A stretch of DNA of 64,000 nucleotides from Typha latifolia (GCA_019914945.1 CM034104.1:7690501-7754500), one strand, 5' to 3'; positions 1 to 12,942 are shown, numbered from the stretch's first letter. The notes: generated by a model not told the origin, from the letters alone. Made by a program: numbers and translations.

Positions 1-1195
1 ATAAACCTCATATTTCATCAAGAGTCTCAACTTAATATTCTATATCATCCTCTATATAAAGTCCACTAAATATACTGAACAATTTAGTCTTATAGCATCA
101 TCACAAATCTTTCTATAACATCATTAAGATCACCTAATAATCATAAAAAAAAATAAGTCTGTATATTCCTAATTAAAATTCATCAACCAAAACACATGAA
201 TATCATGCTATAATATTCTTATCCTCTAAATCAATGTCCAAAACTAAACTAATAATCAAAATATACTTTCACTGTCATATATGTCATGAGACCATCAACT
301 TAATAACTATCATTACACTATATAATTCCTTCTATTATCATTCTTTTTCATCTAATCATATTCACATACTTAGCAGCTACTAAACTAAACCTACTATCAT
401 GTCATCCAGAACTATATACATTACATCTCAACTACTGAAATAATTTATAATATAATAACTGTAACCATGTCATATTTCCTATGCTTATTACCCTCTTTCG
501 TAATCATCCACTTAAAGATTTAAATGAGACGTTAATCATCTAGTAATACTATTGGACAAACATATCCCTATTAAATTATCCATCTCGTCGGTATAATCAA
601 AATTTTATACCTAGTAACACAAGTATCTTGCCAACATAATTTATCATACTAGTTATCCTAGAAATTTTTTTACATATACAATCTACAATCATCTATATCA
701 CATCAGTTAATATCTTTTTCGTTATACAAAATCATCATATGTCTTGCTCATCCATCGACAATCCATAATTATAAACCTCATAAAAATCAAAATAGTCTCT
801 CTGTGCATATATCTCTTTACATCAATCTCCTAATATCAAATATATCAATAAAAGATTAAAAATCCAAAAATATGCTATATCTACTTAGAATAACCTCAAA
901 TCTACTAATAATAATCCTTCTGCACAAAATACCTATCTCCACATATTTACAAATTTCTACACTTTATCACAACATACGAACAAGTCTACATATCTAATAT
1001 TTTGCTCCGCAGCCTATAACACCTCAACATCAATAACATCAATGCATGATTTTAGTAATATTTCTTCCTATTCATTAGTCACTTAGATAAATTTTTAGTA
1101 TACCAATATCTAAAATTATTTCTATTAATAATCTCAACATCACAACCAAGATCTCTATCTCAACCAATTAATATTTCACTCGTAGAGATTATGAT
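1..1195 (-). mobile_element. Large-LTR (Del/Tekay-like) retrotransposon internal fragment
   Basis: Read on the minus strand, about 880-1195 aligns base for base over long stretches with the internal region downstream of the primer site of the plus-strand copy at 34470-37287. Shared segments include those around 34560-34900. No gag or pol motif is visible and stops are dense. The strand bias matches the other copy: on the plus strand of this window C greatly exceeds G (12 C versus 4 G in 241-300). The fragment ends near 1195 without PBS or LTR and runs off the left edge. Family assignment rests on the LTR and PPT of the other copy. Confidence 0.7.
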
Positions 1196-1781
1196 GGTAT
1201 TCAATCTAATGAGTGGGATGCTGATCAAGAGCATCAATAAATTGCTTCTTCCCACGACATGGAAGGATTGACAAGATAGATATTTTGTGTTTGGTCTTCA
1301 TCATCAATATTATTTCATCGACGTGATAAGAATGACATGAGGATAGCAACAGCCACTAAAATTTAAACATAATCCTCAACGAAATTCCATCCATTGGTAG
1401 TGATTATTGATTTGTTTCTTCACAATATGAGTAGTAGATTTTTTTTGTGGTTTGCCTTAATTTCTATAATTTCTAAAACTTAGTGCTAATTTCCTTAATT
1501 TTCTATTATTTTTAAGAATTTCCTAGAGTTTTTATTATTTTTATTATTTAAAAAAGGTTGAAACTTCAAAATTTTATTCTTTAATCCTAAACTTCAAATC
1601 AAACCAAAAATTTAAGAAGTTCCATCTTTTTCTACGGATTGACACTAAAATCGAAACTTTGATCCAGTGTATTGAAAGGTAATCGTAGATTGCGAGCGGT
1701 CATCCTACCGCAGAGCACCAAGACAGAAGGTGTATGTCAAGAGAGACTAGCATCTTAAAAATAAGTACATATGATATATAA
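1196..1781. other. Unassigned AT-rich sequence
   Basis: There is no coding signal, terminal repeat or recognisable element. The stretch 1196-1420 is slightly richer in G and C, and 1440-1680 is strongly T/A-rich. It lies between a retroelement fragment and a MITE, so it may be old intergenic or intronic DNA. Confidence 0.5.
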
Positions 1782-1790
1782 TAAATATTA

Positions 1791-2117
1791 TGGTTAAATA
1801 TATTTTATCATCTGCACTTATACCCAAAATCACTTTACCGTCTACCCCCCTATATTAATGTGAGACCATTAATTTTATTAAATTTAACTGAACAATAATA
1901 AAATGACCAAAATATCTCTATTGTGTTCTTTAGACAAGACATGCATATTTTTGAGATAATGTCGCTAATGACCAAAATAGTCATGGTGCTCAATTAAATT
2001 TGACAGAAAAATTAACAATCTTAATCATAAGACAATAACTAATTTGAGTCCTTTTAAAGTACAAGGGAAGAAAATAATTTTGGACATAAATACAAAGTAA
2101 TAAAATGTGTTTAACCC
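1791..2117. mobile_element. MITE with terminal inverted repeats and 9 bp target duplication
   Basis: The left end begins GGTTAAATATATTTTATCA from 1792. The right end, reverse-complemented, reads GGTTAAACACATTTTATTA. The termini therefore form imperfect inverted repeats of about 20 bp with roughly four mismatches. The flanks carry the same 9 bases, TAAATATTA, at 1782-1790 and 2118-2126. A 9 bp duplication suits a Mutator-derived MITE; if only 8 of the 9 are counted, hAT is the alternative. The roughly 327 bp element has no coding capacity. Confidence 0.75.
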
Positions 2118-2126
2118 TAAATATTA

Positions 2127-3009
2127 ATATAGTACATTATATGTATATAAAAATTTTATTAGTGCAATTTATAACCATAATTTTTAATTTTTTAAGAAAC
2201 GATCACAATTCACAAATATGTCTATATATGTGTGTGCGTGTGTGTGCGTGCATATTTTATTAAATATATCTAATGCATGGTGCATGACGGCTATGATTAG
2301 TTAGAGACAATGAAACACGGACAAGGCAATATAACAAATCTTAAAAAAGATATGATACGAACACAGCTAGAGTACGACAATAAATAAATTAATAAATAAT
2401 ATATATATGTAAAATTATAAATTATCAACCTATATATATACATGTCAATCAATAACTCATAATGATTAAATCACTAAATAAAAATAATTTAAATTTTACT
2501 CACTGCTATGTTGTAGTGCTGTATAAAAATTAAAAAATTAAAAAAAAAATTACACCCACCCACTAATCAAAATAGGCCCTCCCCACACACACCTACCCAC
2601 TACTCCTCAACTCAGCCATAGAGAGAGAGAGAGATACCTCAGTGGGAAGGGGAGTCGTCGAGAGTGTCGTTGATGGAGGAAGAGCTCATCGAGAGCGTTG
2701 TCAAGGGAGGAGATCGTCGAGAGCGTTGTCGAGGGAGAAGGAGCTTGTCGGCATTGAGGTAGGTTGCGATTTGGGTTTTTTGGTTTTTAGGGTTTGAGTT
2801 TTGAGAGCTTGTCCACGACGTATCCCTTTTTTTAATTATTGGATACTCGACGGCATATCCGACACGTGTCGATGGGTATCCATGTCCCCAGCATGTCGAA
2901 ACATGGCCACAACATCCATTTTGCCATGTAGGCACTTTGGAAGTTAGAGGGAGGAAAGATTGGGTGAGTGGGACATGTGGTAGCTAGTGAGAGAGAAAGA
3001 GAGAGAGAG
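2127..3009. other. Unassigned AT-rich sequence with simple repeats
   Basis: It contains a (GT)n-like run at 2228-2252, an AT-rich core to 2560, short GA runs at 2621-2635 and 2990-3009, and a segment at 2815-2935 with the palindrome GACACGTGTC. Short open frames on the minus strand are not convincing genes. The terminal GA run is the insertion target of the next LTR. Confidence 0.5.
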
Positions 3010-5545
3010 TGTAACGCCCCCGCCCAGCACGGGCACGTGCACGCCCATGCGCCCACATGGCACGCGCAGCGCACGCGATAGGTCGAGCGGAGCCCGTCAC
3101 ACACAGATACTCTCCTGTGCACATATAATCTTGACATCATCAAATAAAACCTGCTAACCTATCCATTATCACATAATCCATCACCAAATAAATTATACTC
3201 TTAACCAAATAAACCTGTTAACATATGAATATCAAAGTCCACAATAATATACACTAGACCGCTACATAATCCGCGACCCACCCACAAAGCCACAACAAAC
3301 CATCAAGATATAACTAAAATAACTAATACAAGAGTACACTATGATTCGACCTGTATTATACAAATCATCGTCTAATACAAAAGAGTACAAATATCAGATA
3401 CTGGTACAAATCAATTTTTATATAAACTATCATCTATACCATCTCGCATCTATAGCTCACCTCATCATTGCTCTAAAATATCTTCTCAAGTCACTATCAC
3501 GTACCACATATCTGAGGGGATTAGAAAAGAAAATAAAGAGTCATGAGCAAAAGGCTTAGTGAATAAACCTTACCCCGAATCAGTGATGACAAATAGAGAG
3601 TAAATCATGTACTGTATAATATGAATTAGAAATAGTATCATGTCATGAATGAGTATATGAATGTATCCTCACTAATATATAAATGAAAAGTAGATAACAT
3701 GTTATAACTGATAAAAGTATATCATCCTCGACCATGAGTAAACAAACCTCCGTATCATACTATTATCATAACTCACTCTCAAATATGACACATGATGCAT
3801 GCCAACCATGACCATATTATGATATCAAATGCAATCATATATGATGAATATTGACCACTCGATAATCAGGTAATCAAATGATAATGAAATCATACGCATT
3901 TCTCAACATCATAATCATCACTGACATCTCAGTATAATATCGACATACTAGACCACTGTGCACAGTCAACACCTGGTACCCGATCTCAACATCATGCCCG
4001 AAGGCTCAAAGCACACTCTGCCATCCGCAAGGAGTATCTCGAATATAACCATACCCTGCCATCCGCTAGGGGTATCAACATCCATCTAGACCGGGCACCC
4101 TACATAGGTGATAGAAACCTCGTGAGGATAACTCGCCACATATGCCCTAGCGAACGGCATGTGTCTGATTGTCTGTTGCGCACGACTCAACTAACCTCGG
4201 ACATAGGCCACGAGATATTGCATATCAGCGACCATAATCATCACTCCAGGCACCCCTAACCCTGACGCCTACTCGGGTATCCTCATGCTTTCTATCAACT
4301 AGCCTATCAATCACATTTCATTTTTCCTTCTAAATGTCAAATCACATGCATATATCCAGTACGATAACGAGTCAATGTATAACAGAAATTTAGGTAGAAC
4401 AAGAATCAAGAGAAAATGATGCAATGTAATCTCCAACTGTATCGTCAACACATGTATACTCATGCTAATCTATTACATGCATACTCATACTAATCTATTA
4501 CATGCATACTCATGCTATAGATCAACTCAGTAAACAATCATAACAGTAGAATCATCTCTAATCATCTATATATATATCACCAATGTACTCATATTTCAAA
4601 TCAGTATAATCGAATGCATGATAAAATATGCTCGACTATAATCATCTCTAGATAAAATCATATAATCATGCTGGAGGCCAAAACATGCATGTACATAAAT
4701 ATATAATATAACCTAATTTGAGAAAGGCGTCTAAGGGATAAGACTACTCACAGTCTGATCAGAAGACACAAACCACACATCTCTCACACCCGTCAGTTAA
4801 CCGAGTGACACTCATCACTAGCAAAGTCCACGTGGTCTCAAATAAGGGGTTCGGGATCTAAAAATATTTAAGTAACATAAAGTTAATTGTTTATCCCAAT
4901 ATAATCCATTCGAGTAAAATATGATGATTTATTAGATTTTAGAATTTCTACTTATTTTTATAATTGGCTAGATTTTTAATTAAAAATATAGATAAAAACC
5001 TAATTATAATTAAATTATATCTTGATTAATTAGGGACTATGTAGTCATTATCTTATTTGTTACAAAATAATAATGTATAATAAATTATTAGAATTATTTA
5101 AAATGTATCTCATAAAAATATTGGTATATAAATTTGATAATTATAATTTACAAATCTATATATTAATCTAATAGAGATATAAATAAATAAATATGAGTAT
5201 TATTTATATTTATACCTAATTAATCATTGATTATACAAATTACAATTAATACTAAACATATTGAAGAATATATTATTATTAAAATAATTAATGTCTAAAT
5301 AATCTATTTGCATTAACTAAGAAGAAAAAACATAAATAAATAACATCAAATAAATAAATAATTAAAACACTGCTACAGTGTTAGGCTCGGCCATGCACTG
5401 TGCAGAAAAAGAAGTAGAAGCTAAGGAGCGAAGAGAGAAAAAAAAGAAAGAAAGGAAGAAGAAGAAGAAGAAGAAGGGAGGAGGGGAGGGAGGTGCGTAC
5501 CCGGCCTGCGAGGAGGGCACCGATAGCTTGTGGCTAGCCCAAAGA

Positions 5546-5582
<37 letters not shown>

Positions 5583-5664
5583 TGATAGAGAGAGATGAGG
5601 AGGAGGAAGGAGGAGGAGGCTCACCTACGGCAGCACGACGATAGCGGCTGCGGTTCGGCAGTGG

Positions 5665-5709
<45 letters not shown>

Positions 5710-5954
5710 CGAGGGAAGAAGAAAAGAGAGAGAGAGAGAAGGCGGTGGGTGGGGGGGTTGGCGGTGGCTGCAGCGGCGCTGGGGCTCGCCACAGCAAGCT
5801 GGCCAAAGCCGGTTGGCTGCGGCGACGCGAGGGGGGGGTGCGTGGCTCCTCCCCCATGCTGCCCCATTGCATGGGCACGAGGCCGGCCACACTATGGCCG
5901 GCCAGGTCATGCCCATGTAAAGATTTTTTTTTTTTTTGGGGATTGGGTTGTTAC
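3010..5954 (-). mobile_element. Solo LTR of large-LTR (Del/Tekay-like) family
   Basis: The plus strand starts TGTAACGCCCCC and ends GGGTTGTTAC, which is the inverse of the LTR termini seen at 39474-42555. The whole body matches the other copies: the mixed-composition section near 3960-4320, the AT-rich section 4870-5360, and the GA-rich, then GC-rich section 5400-5920. It carries GA runs at 5547-5579 and 5666-5706 and the conserved hairpin at 5869-5917. No PBS or internal sequence adjoins either side, so it is a solo LTR. The flanking 5-mers are GAGAG and GAGAA, an imperfect duplication inside a GA microsatellite. The terminal A on the right appears lost. Confidence 0.85.
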
Positions 5955-5957
5955 GAG

Positions 5958-6009
<52 letters not shown>

Positions 6010-6050
6010 ATGAAGAAGAAGAAGAAGAAGAAGAAGAAGAAGAATAAGGA
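5955..6050. repeat. GA then GAA microsatellite at LTR insertion site
   Basis: A (GA)n run at 5961-6006 is followed by (GAA)n to about 6050. With the solo LTR removed, this run joins the GA run at 2990-3009, so the LTR landed inside a microsatellite. Open frames through this stretch encode only Arg-Glu or Ser-Leu repeats and are not genes. Confidence 0.85.
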
Positions 6051-6825
6051 GAAGGAGCTAGCCGTCGCTGTTGCCCGCTGCTCATCGTGCAACCCGACCA
6101 CCAAACCATTGTCACGTACTCCCTTTGCGAGTGGCTGATGCCCTGCCCCGCTAAGATGGTCTAGCCGCTTTCAAAAGCATTGCTTCAAGCCATATTATTA
6201 TAGATAACAAAAACAAATAGGTAACAACATAATGTAAATTTTAAGAACATCAATAATAAGGCAACAATATACTGGTACGGAACAAAATTCTGTGGGACTT
6301 ACTTTTTAGTGAAATTTACATACATGAGTATTATTTTATTATTTAATAAGCATGATAGATGTAAAACTTAGTTGATGTTAATGAAGTTTTATAACAGTTT
6401 GAATACTTTAAATATTGCTCAATTTTTTTCTTATCTACATGACTCGATAGCTTTGTCCCATTTCGCCTAAAATTTTGGCTAGGTTGAAGAAGAAGATTGA
6501 GAAAGAAACTTCAAGGAAAGAGAGAAGGGATCAAATAATTTTGGAGAGAGAAAAGAGATAGGTTAGAAAGAGAAAATTGAGACGAAAGAGAAAGATTTTG
6601 ATTAAAAAATTGTATTCCACCATACTTAAATATAATATCTGCATAATCCTTTAAATAGGTTATAGAATCAATTCTAGATGATTCTAATAGGACTTCAACT
6701 CCTAATAGGACTCTAATTGACTCTATTTAACCCAAATCTAGTAATATCGTCTAATTAGCTAATCCAAACTACAACCGACTCAATGCGGATATCCTCCCCA
6801 CTATAAGCTAACCATAACAATCAAT
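6051..6825. other. Unassigned sequence
   Basis: No coding signal. The segment 6480-6600 is purine-rich. The segment 6600-6820 has repeated 'cctaatagga' phrases and resembles LTR or intergenic DNA, but no termini could be fixed. Confidence 0.4.
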
Positions 6826-7550
6826 TGTTGATCCCAATTGATCAATTACATAAGAATCGGCTCAACAAATTAAATTGAAAGTAAAATGAGTCTAATTAAG
6901 TCAAATAGACCAATATTAGATCCACTTGGATTCAAGGAACTTCATCTAAGTTAAATTGAAGATGGTGTCTAATACAATCCGACAACAATGGTCGAGTCAG
7001 TTAGGTTAAGACGAGTTGAGTTTAATTGGTTGCTTTTGCTTATTGTTTTTAAAATTAAATTAAAGTGGATAATTCACGTATATAAAACCCATAGACAAGT
7101 TGGGTCCGACCCACCGTGTCTCTACTATAAATAGGAGTGGTCGTTGTCTACTTGGGACCATCATGAAAAGAATATTGGTTTATTCAATCTCTTATCTCTC
7201 TTTTAACCTTTTAATCAAGCTATTTATTTTCCTAAAAGTATATCTAACTTAGAAACCCTAATTCTACCTCCAAACCCTAGCCATTCTCTACCTCCACAAG
7301 CCAATTACTCATATGACCGACCTCCACCACCTCAACTCACAGCCATCCACCATTCTCAGACGACCGCCACATCGTCAATTTACCAGTTTTTATCTGGTTT
7401 CGACCCTTCTCCACTATTTCCTTCATATCTTTTTAACATGATCTTGGAATCACTTCATTTCAAAACTATTAGATCGGAGACTCACGAAGCTACCTCCAAT
7501 AATTATAGATTTTTTCTACGAACAGATTGGCCTAGATCTGATTTGTAACA
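6826..7550 (+). mobile_element. Gypsy 5' LTR
   Basis: It begins TGTTGATCCCAATTG and ends TTTGTAACA. It has a TATA box (CTATAAATAG, 7125-7134) followed by a pyrimidine-rich leader. Directly downstream is a PBS-like sequence, AGTATCAAAACC (7552-7563), a variant of the tRNA-Met primer site TGGTATCAGAGCC. The last ~155 bp recur at 10040-10201 as the remnant of the 3' LTR. The start is inferred from resemblance to the LTR at 16136 and is less certain than the end. Confidence 0.65.
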
Positions 7551-7562
7551 ACAGTATCAAAA

Positions 7563-10039
7563 CCAAAGTTCCTCGGTTGATGGTAAACACACGATCCAAA
7601 GCAAATCTAAAGGAGTTCGCCATCACGGAAGAGCAAAAACTCATCTCCATCCCTGTGGAAGCTTCATTAAGGCCACCGCCATTGATGAACCACTCGTGTG
7701 GGCAAAGGTGCTAATCGAATCAATGGAGACTTTGAAAGATCTAACTAGGGAAGCCATAAAATCTACCATAGAGAGCACCAAACGGCTCGACCAGTAGCTG
7801 CAAGCCTTGATAGAGGCTCTCCTGACACAGCACCACCGCCCACCACCACCACTCGCAACGGAACAATCGCCTTCACGATAAATAATGCCAAACCGAGAAG
7901 ATGATGGAAGGAATCACCAATCGCAGCAAAGGCACCTCCTCCACCGCGGTGGAGCCCCCGCCATCTCTACAAACCCACCCTAACACTGCAATGATCTCGA
8001 AGCACACCCCAGCAATAGCCCTGACATCATCTTACATGGCTACAGTGGAAACTAGGGCCTGAAACCCTCCACAAGCTTTTGGCCCAAACCATTATCGCCA
8101 ATCTCTTCCTTGGGTCCTTCACACCTGAGCCATGGCCACCGTTCGCACGAACGCCGACCAAAAGACTGTCATCGATGGCCTTCCACGCTGTAGCAAACCC
8201 ACGACTAATGCAATCAGCTCCATCCTATGAAGCACAGATACTTCATTTAGGCCTCCGTACCAGTATCAAATACGTATCGGATATCGATACGGCCCCGATA
8301 CGTATTCAATATAGCTAAAAAAGTATATGATTTAAAATAATTAATTTTAATTATCCGGTACGATGGAGATACAACGAAATACGACGGGATACGTTTTTGA
8401 CTTGCTTAAGTTAAACAAGTCGGGTCTACAAATAAAACTCATTTAAAACCCATTAATAATTGACCCGTTAGTATTTAACTAACCCGATATCACTCAGACA
8501 CTCAGCTCTCTTGTTCCCCTCTCTCTCTCGTGACCTAGCCGAAAAAAAACCGTTCTCTCTCTCACGCGTCGATGGTGACGAAAACCTTCCTGCCTCCCTC
8601 ACACGCTGATGACGAAAGCCTCCCTCCCTCCACCCTCATGCACCAGCAACGAAAGCTTCCTCCCCTCCCCTCCCTCGCACGACAACTCCCTCATTAGCGA
8701 CTACCCCTCGTAACAATGACTCCCCCTCGCAACGACTACTTCTAGTGATTGAGGTACCCTACTTCATCTCCCTCCCTTTTGCGACCATTGACGGCCACGG
8801 CTGGCTTCCCTTACATGAGGGCCAAAGCCAATGGTGGTTGCTGCAATCGTAGTTGACCGTCGGGTGGCCAAACTTGATGACCACTTTCATTATGAAATAT
8901 CCCCGCTGCATTGGGACCCTGAATACCAACCACAACCACCAGAGGCCGATAAGACCAGCGGAGACATGCCATGGCTGCCCATGCAGCAAGTTGAGCCCAA
9001 GATCAGCAATTTTCTTCCATCGCCAATTGCGAGCATCCGCCGAAAACCAATTGCCACCGGCCAGGAACCTTGCCTAGCTGCCACCGAGGTTACAGCGACC
9101 TAGCGGCACCCGTAGGCCAAAACAATAATTCAGCCCTAGGGATATGGTTAGGGCAAAATTGTCGAAGGGATGAAGTGCACACTTCTCGAAGTAGGCTGAA
9201 TTTTCGCGAACCGATTCGACCACCTCGCATGACTCAGTTTGGGACTCGTGAGCAGGATTTTGAGCCCGAGTACGAGCCAAAGGATGACTGGTGGAATGAC
9301 CCGATGAGCCCGCATTAGTTGATTGAACCAAACCTGCATGCAGCCTGAACACGACACGAGCCAGACTCATGGACCCATGACCCATATGACCAGCATCCAC
9401 AATGAGGCCATCCGGCTCCTAATGACAGACCATATTTGGGAATTCAAGCTCGAACCATCAAGCTAGATTTCCCAAAATTATCAGAAGGGGACTTGCTAAA
9501 CTGGACCTACCTAGCATAGCAGTTTTTCTCATCTCATGGCAGTTCCAACCACCAGAAAGTATAGCTTGCATCATTTCACTTAGAGAATGGCGATCATGTG
9601 GTACCAGTCTGCAAAGCGAACTTGACCCTTCGAGTCTTGGTAGACTTATGCTAACACGATTTGTGCTCAATTCGATATGACCTAGTACGACAACTTCCAA
9701 GCGATGTTGACTAAGCTAACTCAGTCAACAATAGCTTGGGCTTACCGGGAGGAGTTTGAATGGATCTGCAACCGGGTCACCAACTGGTCATACTCGGCCC
9801 TAAAGAGCACATTCATCAGTGGGCTCAAGTTTGACATTCAAGCTAAGATCAAAGACCTAAAGCCCACTACTTCTGAGTAGGCCTTCTCGCTGGCGGTTCT
9901 GATGGAGTCTAAATTGGATTAGTTAAACCAGATCTACAAGGAACAGAGAAAAAAAAATGGTCCAAGCTCAAAGCCCACTAGAGGCTGCACTTACCCCGGC
10001 CCAACCCAAACAAACAACGCAGCATAACCGACAACAAAT
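7563..10039 (+). pseudogene. Gypsy gag remnant, pol deleted
   Basis: Decayed gag polyprotein of a Ty3/gypsy element. From about 9450 the translation matches the gag core, with pieces such as KLDFPKLSEGDLLNWTYLA, QFFSSHG and LASFHLEN. These are the same blocks seen at 38990 and 60220. Numerous stops and shifts break the frame. Coding similarity ends near 9990 in the proline-rich tail and the sequence passes straight into the 3' LTR remnant. Protease, RT, RNase H and integrase are all absent. A foreign-looking segment (8247-8790) interrupts the 5' half. It is not functional. Confidence 0.7.
8247..8790. other. Probable insertion inside gag relic
   Basis: It opens with a cluster of overlapping palindromic TATCGATA/CGTATCGG motifs (about 8265-8310), then an AT-rich stretch, then CT-rich leader-like sequence (8500-8760) unlike other gag copies in the window. 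Ends and target duplication could not be fixed. It could be a non-autonomous DNA transposon or a captured host 5' region. Confidence 0.35.
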
Positions 10040-10201
10040 CACACGTCGACTATCTTGTTTCGACCATTCTCTACTATTTTCTTTATATCTTTTTACCTCA
10101 ATATTAAAATCACTCCATTCTAAAGCCATTAAATCTGAAACTTATGAGGCTACCTCCAATAAAAATCTTGTGAACGGATCGGTCAATTCTGGTTCGTAAC
10201 A
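10040..10201 (+). mobile_element. Gypsy 3' LTR remnant (last ~160 bp)
   Basis: It aligns with 7390-7550, sharing blocks around CTACTATTT, ATATCTTTTTA and GAGGCTACCTCCAATAA, and ends GTTCGTAACA. The U3 and most of the LTR are missing, so gag is fused directly to the LTR tail by an internal deletion. Confidence 0.7.
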
Positions 10202-11618
10202 GTGTCCATATCACATAATGTACACCAAGTAAAGATACATTTGCATTTGGTCCGAAGATATGATTAGAGTTTGAATTATTTGTTCTAAAAGGAATTCGTA
10301 CCATCTAAATCATTGTTAGTAAGCTAACTGTAATATTGCAACCTCAAAATTTAGAACATCTCCACTCTAAGCAAAAAATATAGATAGGTCATTGGTTCCA
10401 AGATGAACAAGCTTATAACCAACTTTAATAAGAATATACACTTAATAGATAGCTTACTAGAAAATCCTATATTTAGGCATATAAGACTAAAGTGAAAGAG
10501 AAATTGGAGTAGATCTACCATAATTCAGGTAGATCTACACTTATAGAAAGTTTTAACCTTCCCATGAAAATCTACACTTACAGAAAGTTTACCCTTCATA
10601 GATCTATCAATGCATGGTAGATCTATAGAAATGTAGGGCAGAATTGGTTTTACCTCAAATTTCTTAACCCAACTTGAAATTTTTTGAGAAGAAAACTTGG
10701 AGTAGATCAAGATTGAGATACATCAACACTTGAGAAGGTTTATCTTCTATAGATCTAGCACTTTAAATTAGTCAAATTTGGCAAATTTAGTTTAACCCAA
10801 ATTTTGAAATATCCAAAAACTAAAAGAAAATTTGGGGTTATCTTCAATTATTGGGGTAGTTATAAAGTTATAAAATTGTCTTCCACTGAGCTACGATGGT
10901 GGTGCACAAGATTGATTTTGCACCAAACTTTTTGCCCACAAATTGAAAAACTAAAACTAAAAGTAAAATTGCAATAGATATATTATGATGAGTATACCTA
11001 CAGATATATGGTCAGTATACCTTAAATTAGTATAATTTGCACTTAAATTGTGGTCTGGTTACATATCTAGTTATCTACAATGTAGATCTATGGTAAATGT
11101 AAACTTAGTTTAAAGATTGTTTTCTAGGTATGTTGAGGCCATTAAGTGTGTCAGTGGCACACCAACTTAGCACGTCATATGCCAGGATACATGTCATGCC
11201 GAGAAGGCCTACAGGCCAAGTGCATCTAGAACAATAATTCTTGTAAGTACCTCGTGATAATAAAAGGAACCGACAGTTTCATTTGAATGACTTCCCTACT
11301 TAGTCAAGTTTATATAAACTTTCTATGTTGCGTAGATAACAAGATTCTCTAAGTTCATATAGAGCATTTGCTTCGTTGTGCTAAGAAACTCTGTTCAAGA
11401 TGAAGTTATACTTGCAATATAAGTGAACTAGGAAAAAAAACGGTGCCTTGAAAACATATTGAGTTTATTACAGCCAATGAGCATATTATTCCAAGGGGGA
11501 AAGTTTTAATATGTTAAGTAATTATAATGGGACATAATAACTTCCATACTTCTTAGTGAATCAGATTTACTCAAAATGCAATTTGCATTACATTGTGTTC
11601 AAATTAAGATTAAATCAC
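10202..11618. other. AT-rich non-coding DNA, presumed intron 3 of the minus-strand host gene
   Basis: No exon of the neighbouring aminotransferase-like gene was found here. The stretch has many copies of the palindrome AGATCT, including 11 bp inverted arms at 10509-10519 and 10528-10538. The segment 11130-11420 has a denser composition but no recognised termini. If the host gene is intact, its third intron starts at 11618 and runs left through the retroelements. Confidence 0.45.
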
Positions 11619-11690
11619 CTTGCCATAACGATATTTCTTCTCTCCAGGACCAAAAATAACCTCCTTGACAACCTTATTTCCATCAGGATC
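11619..11690 (-). CDS. Exon 3, branched-chain-aminotransferase-like protein (partial gene)
   Basis: This 72 bp, phase-0 exon encodes 24 residues including NKVVKEVIFGPGEKKYRYGK. It is preceded by the acceptor TAG and followed by the donor GTGATT on the minus strand. The peptide continues directly from exon 2 and matches, from memory of the family, the N-terminal region of Arabidopsis At3g05190/At5g27410-type proteins. The next expected exon was not found between here and position 1. The gene either continues beyond the window through a very long transposon-filled intron, or is truncated. Confidence 0.85.
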
Positions 11691-12042
11691 CTACATCAGG
11701 ATAAAAAAGTTCAAAATGAGGAAAGTAAATGATAAAAATAATTACTAACTGTTGTGCAACTCACCAATAAGGTAAGATCATTTGTTAGGAATGAATGAAG
11801 AAGGCATAATAACAACAGAAGGAATGACGTAATTTATTTTGACTATAGAAAACACTAGTTATGACAATCTAAGAATTTGAATGCAAAGAGCCACAAAGAA
11901 GTAGATGGTGGAAATTGTTGATGGTTGTTATCTCTAGACGAGCAATATCATGGAACAGGAATTCCTATATAGCAATTACGAACATGCATAACAATTAATG
12001 GGTGGATGCTTAATCTATTAAATACTTCACTAATCAACTTAC

Positions 12043-12141
12043 CATTTTAGACAGAAGCTCATCAAGATAAGGCCTTTCAACACCCGTAACCTGTAAGAAA
12101 TTTGTATAGAGAGGTTCATCTAGCACCTCTGTATCATCCCT
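12043..12141 (-). CDS. Exon 2, branched-chain-aminotransferase-like protein (partial gene)
   Basis: This 99 bp, phase-0 exon encodes 33 residues beginning RDDTEVLDEPLYTNFLQV and ending LDELLSKM. The acceptor is TTTCAG and the donor GTAAGT. There are no stops or shifts. Intron 1 is 801 bp and intron 2 is 352 bp. The conserved block LDEPLY belongs to the sulfotransferase-like P-loop domain that precedes the aminotransferase fold in this family. This is the strongest non-transposon coding signal in the window. Confidence 0.88.
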
Positions 12142-12942
12142 CTGAAACATATCAGAATATCAGGATAATGCAACTGCAAATGCAGAACCAGTCTAAAAGA
12201 AGCATCTCAAGTTACTCCGAAATTGACCAATAAAATTTATTTAAGAAATTACTACAGCAGCAATATGTACATTTTATAAAAGTATAAGGCCAAAAAAGCA
12301 TGTAATGCAGAAAAATAAAAATAAAAAGAATTTCCTCTTTTTGGAAGCTTAACTTTGAAATAATAAATGCTAATCCTTTAAGCATCCTACTATAGACTTG
12401 CAAAACAGAGTACCTTTTCAAGTTGCCATTAAGTAAATAGATGAAATGATCAAGTCAAGAAACAAGCTAGGTTAGTCCTGTCTATGTTAATCGATCAATC
12501 CAATACTGAAAGTAAGCAAGGATAGCTTCACAGGTCTAAAACTTGTCAAGTAAGAGACATCCAATGCAACATGTGACCTTCTCTCTCCTTTTTCTTTTTC
12601 CTTTTTTCTTTTTCTCTAAATCTCAACACCATATTTTGATTTCTAAAGGAAATGCCTCCTCAAACTTCAACTAGTATGATTGCATCAACACCTGAGAGAG
12701 ACATCACAAGTCTACTCTATACTCGACAAGAATCAACCATCCCATATTTGGGATGTGTTAGTGGGCAAGCAAGCAAACAACTGACCAGCGATTTCGCATA
12801 ACCAATCAAATGGGACTAATCAGCAAACATATGAAGTGCACTAATGGATGCAAGGTCTCAAAGATGTACATTTGTAACACAGAAAAGAAAAAGAACAGAA
12901 GAAGAGCATACAGAACGAGTGAGAGAGAGAGAGAAGTGAGAC

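Noticed and set aside
2639..3143. Minus-strand frames of 98 and 103 codons
   Set aside because: They cross the LTR boundary at 3010 and a GA repeat; no protein-like pattern.
5362..6138. Several overlapping open frames of 65-184 codons on both strands
   Set aside because: They run through GA/CT and GAA microsatellites and encode Arg-Glu, Ser-Leu or poly-Glu/Phe repeats; the same happens at 28611-28964, 39516-40167 and 57551-58217. They are parts of large LTRs, not genes.
6600..6825. Possible additional LTR or gene promoter
   Set aside because: No termini, TATA or adjoining PBS could be tied to it; left as unassigned.
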